Shown in pieces: positions 9,850 to 16,242 of a stretch of 16,654 nt of DNA. The DNA is from Kalaharituber pfeilii. Taxonomy: Eukaryota > Ascomycota > Pezizomycetes > Pezizales > Pezizaceae. The stretch covers positions 1 through 16,654 of the forward strand of contig WHUZ01000271.1 in the NCBI GenBank assembly GCA_015179045.1, read 5' to 3'. A program made the translations under genes and the position numbers. The notes beneath the pieces were generated by a model. The model was given only the letters and a program-made list of their open reading frames with translations. It made no database searches and had not been told where the DNA came from. Within the stretch, counting starts at the first letter, position 1. Every line of letters begins with the position of its first letter.

Positions 9850-11432
9850 CCCCTCTTTAGGAAGGTCTCCTAACCTCCTAGTCAAGGCATCGGGCTTACC
9901 ATCTACCTTACTAGGTCGATACTTAATCTTGAAATTGAATTGGAATAGGAATTCGAACTAGCATACTTGTTGGCAATTTAGCATCTTGGTTGTTATGAAG
10001 TATTCGACGTTCTTATAATTACTTAATACCTCAATCACATCTTTTGTACCTTCCAAGTGGAGTCTCTATTCCTCAAATGTTCGAACAATAGCTATGAGTT
10101 CTTTATTATAGATTTTATAGTTACATTCGATAGGTGAGTACTTCTTTAAGTAGTATATAACAGGGTGCAGAATACCATTATCATCATATTAGGACAATAT
10201 GCCTGCTGACACATAATCGAAGGTATTAATTTCGATTATATATTCTTGTTTAGGGTCAAAGTGGTGTAGAATAGGAGTAATACAGAATACTTGTTTCAGG
10301 TCATTAAATGCTGTTTGAGTCTCCTTAGACTATTCGAATCGTTTATCTTTCTTTGTTAATGCTATTAATAGTTCTACGATTTTGGAAAATCCAACAATAA
10401 AGTGGTAGTAAAAGTTAGCAAATCTAAGAAAGGCTTGAATATCTCAGACATTCTGCGGCATTTCCTATTCTTTGACTGCTTCGATTTTGTCGGGATCCAT
10501 ACAAATTCCATCTAGAGATATAATTAGGCTAAGGTATTTCATTTATTGAGTATAGAATTCAAACTTCTTAAGCTTAAGATATAGCCTTGCTTGTTTCAGC
10601 TGTTCCAATACCATTTTGACATATTGTCTATGCTCTTTTAGGCTATTCGAGTAAATTAAAATGTTATCAAGATATATGGGACAGAATATCTTGAGATATA
10701 TATACAGAGTATCATTGATAAAGTGCTGAAATAATGCAGGTATATTCGTGAGACCAAATAGCATAATGCTATATTCGAAATGTCTATACCTTGTTCTGAA
10801 AGCCGTTTTTCATTCTGCTCCTTCTACGATTCTGATAAGATTATAGGCTCCTTGAAGGTCCAGTTTGGTATAGTACTTTACCTGTGAGAGCTGTCCGAGA
10901 GTCTCCTATATTAGTAGTAACAAGTATGAATTTTTAATGGTAATTTCATTTAGTCCTTGATAGTCGACACATAGTTGTAGAGATCTATCGGCCTTTTTGA
11001 TGAATAGTATAGAAGCACTTGCAGGTGATGAGCTATGTCGAATAAAGCCTTTGGATAGGTTCTTCTCAATATAGGTCCTAAAGGTTTGCAGCTCTTGAAT
11101 TGTCATACTATATAATGGACCGAACAGTAGCTGTTTGCCCTTGTGCAGCAGAATCGTGTGGTCATAAGGTCGGTATGGTAGTAGCTTACTAGCTTCTTTC
11201 TCAGAAAATAGGTCAATATATTCATAATACTCAGAGGGTACTTGTTCCTTCAAGTTTTTAGTAGCTTGAGTAATGGTATTAATAGCATGCAAATTCAGCT
11301 AAAATATCTGGTTTGTTTTCTTCTGGGCAAGGAGTGAGAAGGCAGGGGCACTAATAGCTGCTATTCTGATAGGTTTTACAAGTAGTCCAGAAGGTTGTAG
11401 ACTTCCCTAGACAGGTTGAGGGTTGTTTGTCA
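9850..11432 (-). pseudogene. Pol: reverse transcriptase and RNase H remnant (- strand)
   Basis: It opens at about 11432 with linker sequence (GLLVKPIRIAA, then SAPAFSLLAQKK) and a stop. From 11292 to 10906 comes the RT N-terminal part (VPSEYYEYIDLFSEKEASKL, KGFIRHSSSPASASILF, CVDYQGLNEITIKN). KLDLQGAYNLIRI with the first catalytic Asp is near 10860-10820. MLFGLTNIPALFQHF begins at 10764, and the polymerase motif is YLDN, not YLDD (Asn codon 10665-10663). RNase H follows with EINTFDYVSAGILS, where the first catalytic Asp is Asn (10227-10225), and ends near [11 protein letters not shown] at about 9890. Stops replace Trp or Gln (for example AE*KTAF). All lie in one frame. Two catalytic Asp to Asn changes make it inactive. 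Confidence 0.92.
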
Positions 11433-11545
11433 TGTTACAGTATTTTCCATTAGCAAAAATATTTTTTTCCACCTGGGTGCACCAGGTGCACTGGGCGCAT
11501 AGGGCGCTCCTGACATAAACTCATGCCCTCGGCGCAGCTCTTTTA
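11433..11545. other. Junction from LTR elements to GC-rich subtelomere
   Basis: TGTTACAG at 11433 repeats the LTR edge of the - strand element (7871), but homology stops after nine bases. A short A/T run (11455-11468) follows, then GC-rich sequence with a near-palindrome at 11470-11488 (arms CACCTGG and CCAGGTG). No gene is seen; the small - strand frame 11624-11430 is probably chance. Confidence 0.4.
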
Positions 11546-11793
11546 ACACATATGTTGTGGGCGCACGACCTCTATTGCTGGCAGCATGAATGCATCGCCC
11601 TTTACACTCACATTGTAAGCGCACGCTGTCTATTTGCTAGCAGTATGGGCGCATAACCATTAACACTCACATTATGAGCGTACGCTGTCTATTTGCAAGC
11701 AGTACGGGCGCATGACCATTAACACTAACATTGTGAGTACGAAATCTCTATTTGCCAGCAGTGTGGGTGTAATCACAGTTAACTTCAACATCT
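11546..11793. repeat. Tandem repeat, ~59-bp unit, about four copies
   Basis: Copies begin at 11546, 11604, 11663 and 11722 (58, 59, 59 and 60 bases), with a decaying fifth start at 11782. Each has the frame ACACTCACATTGT..., then GGCGCA or a variant. Copies 2 and 3 are the most alike. Unit order is head to tail. The sequence differs from the satellites further right. Confidence 0.8.
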
Positions 11794-12084
11794 CAGGCGT
11801 CAGCATGTTGACCATATATGTGCTCAACCCTGCTGGAATAAGATGCTCCGCTCACGACGGGTTGGATATTGTAACCATCGCCTGTAGTAGAATATAGTGC
11901 TTGCATACTTGCACTTATTATATTCCACACTTGCTCATATATCCCAATATGCAATTATGCAGCAATTTATCAATTTATTCAATGACGACTAAAACTATGT
12001 ACAAATTCCCATGCCCACTACACCCACAGCATCATCGAATTGGCCTGAAGCTGCTGCTCACCGTAGGCTTGCTGTTGAAATCGC
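11794..12084. other. Unique-looking spacer
   Basis: AT-richer mixed sequence between the 59-bp repeat and the next satellite. Short frames on the + strand (11712-11897, 11901-12092) show no domain or compositional sign of coding. Nothing else was recognised. Confidence 0.4.
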
Positions 12085-12318
12085 GCCGCTGAGGTCTGCC
12101 ATACCTGTCAAATTCATCGTATTCTGCAGTATATCGCGCCGCCGAGGTCTGCCATACCTGTCAAATTCAGCATATTCTGCAGTATATCGCGCCGTTGAGA
12201 GGGGCCTGCCATACTTGTCAATAGAACCCATACCACAGGATATGGCACCGTCAGGAGGGGCCTGCTATAGCTGTTAAATTCAGCTCATTCTGACTGATCA
12301 CGCGCCATTGAGAGGGCC

Positions 12319-12377
12319 CCTCGTCATAGCCTGTCAAGCGGCATGCGCATAATGAAATAAAAAAACAAAAAAAAAAC
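12319..12377 (+). mobile_element. Short poly-A-ended insertion in satellite A
   Basis: A 59-base stretch ending in an A-rich tail (AATGAAATAAAAAAAC then A-run) interrupts the satellite. GAGAGGGCC flanks it at 12310-12318 and 12378-12386 and could be a target duplication, though the satellite itself contains this phrase. Its end resembles the insertion at 15063-15105 (CATAGCCT ... TAATGAAA), suggesting one family. It probably is a severely 5'-truncated LINE- or SINE-type insertion. Confidence 0.5.
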
Positions 12378-12630
12378 GAGAGGGCCTGCCATACCCGTTA
12401 GCAGAGCTCATTGTGTAGTATATCGAGCACCGTCAAGAGGGCCTGCCATACCCATTAGCAGAGCTCATTGTTTAGCATATCGAGCACCGTCAAGAGGGCC
12501 TGCCATACCCGTTAGCAGAGCTCATTGTGTAGCATATCGAGCACCGTCAAGAGGGCCTGCCATACCCGTTAGCAGAGCTTATTGTGTAGCATATCGAGTA
12601 CCGTCGAGAGAGCCTGTCATATCTGTTAAA

Positions 12631-13131
12631 TTGAGCTCATGGTGCTATATCGCGCGCTGGCGAGAGGGGCTGCCATACCTGTTAATTGAGCCCATGATGT
12701 GGCATGTCAAGCGCCGAGAGAGGCTGCCATACCTGTTAATAGAGCTCATTCCATAGCATATCGAGCGCTGTCGAGAGGGCCTGCCATACCTGTTAAGTTG
12801 AGCTCATGTTGCCATTTCGCGCGCCGGCGAGAGGGGCTGCCATACTTGTTAATTGTGCCCATCGTGTGGCATGTCGAGCGCCGAAAGATGCTGCCATACC
12901 TGTTAACAGAGCTTATTCTGCAGCATATCGAGTACTGTCGAGAGGGTCTGCCATACCTGTTAAGTTGAGCTCATGTTGCCATATCGCGCGCCGGCGAGAG
13001 GGGCGGCCATACCTGTTAATTGAGCCCATTCTGTGGCATGTCGAGCGCCGAAGGAGGCCGCCATACCTGTTAACAGACCTCATTCTGTAGCATATCGAGC
13101 GCCGTCGAGAGGGCCTGCCATACCTGTTAAG
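12631..13131 (+). repeat. Higher-order repeat in satellite A, exactly 167-bp period
   Basis: The phrase TTGAGCTCAT recurs at 12631, 12798, 12965 and 13132, spaced 167, 167 and 167 bases. Each unit holds three different monomer types in the same order: one with CGCGCGCCGGCGAGAGG, one with ATTGAGCCCAT and GTGGCATGTC, and one with AGAGCTCATTC and CATATCGAG. This is a genuine higher-order structure, implying amplification of a trimer block. Confidence 0.88.
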
Positions 13132-13262
13132 TTGAGCTCATGTTGCCATATCGCGCGCCGGCGAGAGGGGCTGCCATACCTGTTAACAGTGCTCATTCTG
13201 CAGCAGATCGCGCCGTCGTGGGGGGCCTGCCATGCCTGTTAAATTCAGCTCATGTTGCCACA

Positions 13263-13704
13263 TCCCACACTATCAAGTGCAGTAGAGGGGAGTGTATCCG
13301 GGTGTGGACAGAAGCAAATGGCGGACCACCTGACCTTCAGGTGTGAGGAGGTGGAATACCCAATAGGATAGGAAAAGTGGGAAGATATGGATGAGAAAGA
13401 GTGGAAGAAAAAGGAAGAAGTGGATGTACTCGAGTACTGGGGAGTTTTTCGGGTCGCTGAAATTCTAAAGGAGGAGGGGATGAATTTTTCTTTGTTCGAG
13501 GGTGGCGGCGGAGGCACAGTATAGTTATTTTACTTAGTGCGGCGGGGTGTGCTCGGAGAGTGCCCTAGGGCGGTTTTTCGCATGTAGAGAAGGTGGCAGA
13601 GGGATACTGTAGTTAGACAAGCCTGCCTCCGGCTTTGAGGGTTTAGACCCAGAGGCCCAGCTAGGCTCATACGAGGCCACGTTTAAAAAAAAAAAAAAAA
13701 AAAA
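13263..13704 (+). mobile_element. 5'-truncated LINE 3' end with poly-A tail
   Basis: Non-satellite sequence replaces satellite A after GTTGCCA and ends in a run of about 21 A at 13684-13704, after which satellite-like sequence resumes (GGCGCCGTCAAG). This is the layout of a target-primed LINE insertion truncated at its 5' end. It holds the tail of an ORF2-like protein (separate entry) and about 160 bases of 3' untranslated sequence. No clean target duplication was found, because the flanks are repetitive. Confidence 0.78.
13276..13524 (+). pseudogene. LINE ORF2 C-terminus remnant
   Basis: The frame through 13313-13524 reads CGQKQMADHLTFRCEEVEYP, then a TAG, then EKWEDMDEKEWKKKEEVDVL, EYWGVFRVAEILKEEG and a stop after GGGGGTV at about 13524. 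The Cys/His pattern (CG...DHLTFRC) matches the zinc-knuckle-like tail that follows RT and RNase H in many LINE ORF2 proteins. The expected earlier Cys (GECIR) lies just upstream in a different frame, implying a one-base shift near 13300. The piece is only the last ~80 codons of a protein normally over 1000 residues. The family assignment rests on this pattern and the poly-A tail. Confidence 0.6.
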
Positions 13705-13741
13705 GGCGCCGTCAAGTGGAAAGAGTCATACCTGTCAGATT
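13705..13741 (+). repeat. Satellite A monomer, left half (split by MITE)
   Basis: GGCGCCGTCAAGTGGAAAGA and GTCATACCTGTCAGATT correspond to the satellite A monomer. The matching right part (GTTCATTGTGCGCC) lies at 14034-14047, after the inserted element. Confidence 0.65.
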
Positions 13742-14033
13742 TACCGTATTAACTCACTTAAGAGGTAAAATACAAACGTGTGCTTTGGTGGTCTTGGCAA
13801 GCCTATTAGTACCACTGCGCGTATATTAGGCACGGGCACGCTGAATTACCACAATGCTAGCCTCAACAGCATGGAGACTGATAGTGACGTAACTTCCAAA
13901 AAAAGAAAAAAGAAAAAAGAAATACCAATATTGTACCAAAGCGCGCGCTAGTGCGATCAATAGCGCCCGAAGTTCTGTCAAGACCACACTAGCGCGCGTT
14001 TGTGTTTTACCTCTTAAGTGAGTTAATACGGTA
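13742..14033. mobile_element. MITE with ~60-bp terminal inverted repeats, TA-flanked
   Basis: The ends are inverted repeats. The left arm starts TACCGTATTAACTCACTTAA at 13742; the right arm ends TTAAGTGAGTTAATACGGTA at 14033. The first 37 bases match with about one difference, and weaker pairing continues to about 60 bases (both arms share GTGGTCTTG near the inner end). If the outer TA pairs are the target duplication, the element is 288 bases, starting CCGTATTAAC. TA duplication is the signature of the Tc1/mariner/pogo superfamily. The centre has no transposase, only an A/G-rich run near 13897-13921, so it is non-autonomous. It sits inside a satellite A monomer. Confidence 0.85.
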
Positions 14034-14356
14034 GTTCATTGTGCGCCATTTCAACTGGCAACCCGGAAACATACCTAGTTCAGAGCCCATCGCACACATA
14101 TTATACTACGGCAGTGTAAATGGGCAACCCAGAAATGTACTAATCCACATACTACTAGGGTCTGCCTGCCGACCCATGTGAACAGCAATTAGCGGCTGTA
14201 GTAGCCGACCGGTAGTCTGATGAGTGGCCCCGTGAGCCGCTGAATGAGATGCCCCTTTGCGATGGCATAGGGTTCGTCTCGATTGAGCAATATCCTAAGA
14301 GGGCATTTTTGGGATACTGTGATCTTGCCAGATTCAGAAAATTGACTGCCCTGAAG
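14034..14356. other. Spacer with a short direct repeat
   Basis: The first bases complete the split satellite monomer. GGCAACCCRGAAAYRTAC then occurs twice, at 14057 and 14123, 66 bases apart. The rest looks unique. Short frames on both strands (14249-14431 and 14448-14155) show no domain. A hammerhead-like sequence at 14151-14250 is treated under findings. Confidence 0.4.
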
Positions 14357-14540
14357 ATGTCAGGCATATCAGGTAGGCCTATTAGGTATATTGAGTACAC
14401 GCATGAGATATTGGGCGTATTGAACATATGAGTATATTGAGTGCGCATATCAGATATTGTGTGCGTCTATGAGAGATTGGGCAAATTGGGCATATTGGGC
14501 ATATTGGACATGTTGAGTATGTTGAGCGTGCACTTCTCAC
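14357..14540 (-). repeat. Satellite B, decayed array, reverse orientation
   Basis: Degenerate units such as TATTGAGTGCGCATATCAGA and GAGATATTGGGCGTATTGA are the reverse complement of the unit at 14653-14841. Inside it a short sub-repeat (TTGGGCATA) occurs several times near 14478-14505. The spacing is irregular, so this arm is older or more rearranged. Confidence 0.65.
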
Positions 14541-14652
14541 TAGTATATTGACTCTTGAGTATAACAAGTAAATCAGGATGCTGACAACTGTGTAGTATGC
14601 CGAATATCTCATGCATGCTGATGTGTGCACTCAACATGCTGGGGATACCCAG

Positions 14653-14841
14653 TATCTTATACGCGCACTCAATAGCTTAATACGCCTGATATGCCCAATA
14701 CCTTCAGGTATCTCATACGCGCACTCAATATGCTTGATATGCCTGATATGCCCAATACCTTCAGGTATCTCATACGCGCGCTCAATATATTGAATACGCC
14801 TGATATGCCTAATATCTTCAGGTATCTCATATGCGCGCTCA
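14653..14841 (+). repeat. Satellite B, 57-bp tandem repeat, about 3.3 copies
   Basis: Copies start at 14653, 14709, 14766 and 14823 (56, 57, 57 bases) with TATCTCATACGCGC. Each continues ACTCAATA, then GCCTGATATGCCCAATA and CTTCAGG. The last copy is cut off at about 14841. It differs in sequence from satellite A although the period is almost the same. Confidence 0.88.
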
Positions 14842-15062
14842 GGCCACAGCCACTCGGTGGGCCACGGCCACTTGTCAGGCTAGTCCTTAGGCTCCCATTG
14901 GATCACTCATTGCCTATTTATTGGGTCAGCTACTACAGCCATTTGTAGGTGTTTGTATGAGTCGGCTGGTGGACCATATAGTACGATATGGGCTTGATGG
15001 GCTGTGGTTTAGTACATTTCCGGGCTGCCGATTAAGACTGCTGGACCTACAGTAGTATGAGA
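14842..15062. other. Unique-looking spacer
   Basis: Mixed, moderately GC-rich sequence with short internal direct repeats (GGCCACAGCCAC / GGCCACGGCCAC at 14842-14872). No gene, tRNA-like structure or known repeat was recognised. Confidence 0.4.
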
Positions 15063-15105
15063 CCCGCCATAGCCTATGAGAGGGCTTGTAATGAAAAAAA
15101 AAAAT
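15063..15105 (+). mobile_element. 43-bp poly-A insertion with 10-bp target duplication
   Basis: TAGTATGAGA occurs at 15053-15062 and again at 15106-15115, exactly bracketing 43 bases that end in an A run (TAATGAAAAAAAAAAAT). Target duplication plus poly-A is the hallmark of target-primed reverse transcription. The body (CCATAGCCTATGAGAGGGCT) resembles the insertion ending at 12377. It is far too short to encode anything. Confidence 0.6.
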
Positions 15106-15128
15106 TAGTATGAGAACTATGGTATAGG

Positions 15129-15215
15129 CTAGTCTCGTGCCTAGCTGCTACGGTGCGCACATGATTTACGTATTATTATTATTTTCACATTGCGACGCTA
15201 GGAGCACGAGACTAG
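15129..15215. mobile_element. Small 87-bp inverted-repeat element
   Basis: CTAGTCTCGTGCCTAGC at 15129 is the inverse of GCTAGGAGCACGAGACTAG ending at 15215, with one or two bases of indel. GGTAT lies just outside or overlapping each end (15121-15125 and 15215-15219) and might be a duplication. It could be a tiny MITE or the hairpin of a larger decayed element. There is no coding content. Confidence 0.5.
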
Positions 15216-15241
15216 GTATGGGTGTTGATCAGTGCACGGCG

Positions 15242-15299
15242 TTTTTTTTTTTTTTTTCTATCACGCTACTCCGGTTGCAGCCCTAAACCATAGCAGGGT
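15242..15299 (-). mobile_element. Short insertion with poly-A tail on the - strand
   Basis: A run of 16 T at 15242-15257 is the poly-A tail of an insertion facing left, with about 42 further bases. The flanks AGTGCACGGCG (15231-15241) and AGTACACGCCG (15300-15310) match at 9 of 11 positions and may be a diverged target duplication. The body does not match the other short insertions. Confidence 0.45.
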
Positions 15300-15329
15300 A
15301 GTACACGCCGGTGAACAGTGCCGCAATTA

Positions 15330-15600
15330 CTCCTCATCGAATTCAGCTGCTGACGAGCTAAGAACGTGTTGTTTACAGCTCAACGTAACAGGTATAGCAG
15401 GCTCTCTCGCCAGCATGATCTGCTGCAGAATGAGCACTGTTAACAGGTATGGCAGCCCCTCTCGCCGGCAGGCGATATGGCAACATGAGCTCAACTTAAC
15501 AGGTATGGCAGGCCCTCTCATCGGCGCTCGATATGAGCTCTGTTAACAGGTATGGCAGGCCCTCTCGATGGCGTGCGATATGACAACATGAGCTCAATTA
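15330..15600 (-). repeat. Satellite A, inverted array, about four monomers
   Basis: TTAACAGGTATGGCAG, the reverse complement of the satellite A core, occurs near 15441, 15497 and 15543, with a variant (GTAACAGGTATAGCAGG) near 15384. The flanking CTCTCGCCGGC and CAACATGAGCTCAA also match reversed monomers. The array therefore faces the main array at 12085-13262. It ends at about 15600, directly against LINE sequence. Confidence 0.9.
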
Positions 15601-15601
15601 G

Positions 15602-16018
15602 GGTACGAATTGCTTTAAGTGCGGAAAGAAGGGCCATCTGGCGCGGGAGTGCAGGTTCCAGAAGGGCCAGATGGCATGTTATGCATGTGGCAAGTGGGGC
15701 CATATCACAAGAATCTGTCCAGAGCGACCAAAACCGGTTACTCTAAATCAGAGTCAGAAGAGGGAGAGAGTGGAGGAGACTCCAATGAAGGAAAAGCAGG
15801 AGGAGCCAAGCAAGGCGGCAAAGGTGGTAGAGGTGAAGGGGAAGGAGAAAGCGGTGGAGACTGAGAAGAAGGCTGGAGTAAAGTTCTCGGGAGTTCTGTC
15901 GGAAGACTGGGACGAGAAGAAGAAGCTGCTGGAACTAGGGGGCTTCCTCAAGGCAAGAAAAGGAGGAGAGAGGATGGAAATCGATGAGAGAAGCGATATG
16001 GAGGGTTCGAGGTACTGA
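15602..16018 (+). CDS. LINE ORF1 (gag-like) C-terminal fragment, two CCHC knuckles
   Basis: Open for 138 codons from the junction to a TGA at 16016-16018; an in-frame TAG at 15599-15601 lies in the satellite, so no native start is present. Two zinc knuckles come first: CFKCGKKGHLAREC (15611 onward) and CYACGKWGHITRIC (15677 onward), both C-x2-C-x4-H-x4-C. A highly charged linker rich in K, E and G follows (residues about 50-95), then KFSGVLSEDWDEKKKLLE and a short acidic end. ORF1 proteins of LINEs bind element RNA in ribonucleoprotein particles, with knuckles near the C-terminus, as here. No stops interrupt it, unlike the LTR elements. An internal ATG at 15671 would omit the first knuckle and is unlikely to be the true start. 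Confidence 0.75.
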   Translation, partial: GTNCFKCGKKGHLARECRFQKGQMACYACGKWGHITRICPERPKPVTLNQSQKRERVEETPMKEKQEEPSKAAKVVEVKGKEKAVETEKKAGVKFSGVLSEDWDEKKKLLELGGFLKARKGGERMEIDERSDMEGSRY

Positions 16019-16242
16019 CCGCGAGTAGTGCTAGGGGATTTGTTTGGAGATATGGACCTGCCAGAAGATGGATGGGAGGCAGAGAGCAGCAGGGTACCAA
16101 GAGCCTTATGGTGAAGGTGGGGTACCTAAACGTCGGGGGGTTGTCAGTGGTAGGACGTGTATGGAGAGAGAATATCTTTAAGGAGGGGTGGGACCTGAGC
16201 TTCGAGGCAGAAGTGTGGAAGAGGAGGGAGGAAGGGGGGTAG
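15988..16242 (+). pseudogene. LINE ORF2 N-terminus (AP endonuclease start), broken
   Basis: In a different frame from ORF1, open from 15988 to a TAG at 16240-16242, with a likely start at the ATG at 16108. The sequence MVKVGYLNVGGLSVVGRVW, then EGWDLSFEAEVWKRREEG, follows the pattern of LINE AP-like endonucleases: an early strand with YLN at a metal-site Asn, then an E in an AEVW or AETW context. This enzyme nicks target DNA for reverse transcription. The stop comes after about 45 codons. Downstream, another frame (EEEFREWLEEVVEVE, about 16416-16460) looks like a later piece of the same protein, implying a frameshift. Everything after 16473 is lost. Confidence 0.55.

Larger units (their letters stand above)
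7871..11432 (-). mobile_element. Degenerate Ty3/gypsy chromovirus, 5'-truncated
   Basis: A second retroelement facing the first tail to tail. On the - strand it runs from about 11432 (end of the protease-RT linker) through RT, RNase H, integrase and chromodomain to a polypurine tract and a 3' LTR at 8236-7871. Its protein sequence differs clearly from the first element, so they are separate families. The pol frame is the same from 11432 to about 9100, broken only by stops, then shifts before the chromodomain. Gag, protease and a recognisable 5' LTR are missing. It is non-autonomous and dead. Confidence 0.88.
12085..13262 (+). repeat. Subtelomeric satellite A, ~56-bp monomers, about 21 copies
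   Basis: A head-to-tail array of 53-58-base monomers recognised by the core GCCATACCTGTTAA, usually preceded by GAGAGGGGCCT or a variant and followed by GAGCTCAT, then CATATCGAGCGCC or CGCGCGCCGG. Core positions include about 12097, 12150, 12207, 12387, 12445, 12500 and so on to 13230. Three near-identical 57-base monomers lie at about 12436-12606. It keeps many CpG sites, unlike the LTR elements to its left. Many overlapping open frames cross it on both strands, but these follow the repeat period and are not genes. Confidence 0.92.

Noticed and set aside
11430..11624. - strand 64-codon frame before pol as a small gene
   Set aside because: It spans the element/subtelomere junction and the 59-bp repeat and has no domain. 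Its stop is read out of frame with pol.
12085..13262. CRISPR-like regular repeats
   Set aside because: Monomers are contiguous with no unique spacers. The context is a eukaryotic telomere and no cas genes are present.
12699..13346. Several overlapping + strand frames with Ala/Ile/Pro-rich similar proteins
   Set aside because: They are satellite A monomers translated in different frames. Similarity between them follows the 56-bp and 167-bp repeat, and no start or domain is supported.
15279..15287. CCCTAAACC as an interstitial telomere repeat
   Set aside because: Only about one and a half units. This is expected by chance and gives no support for a fused or internal telomere.
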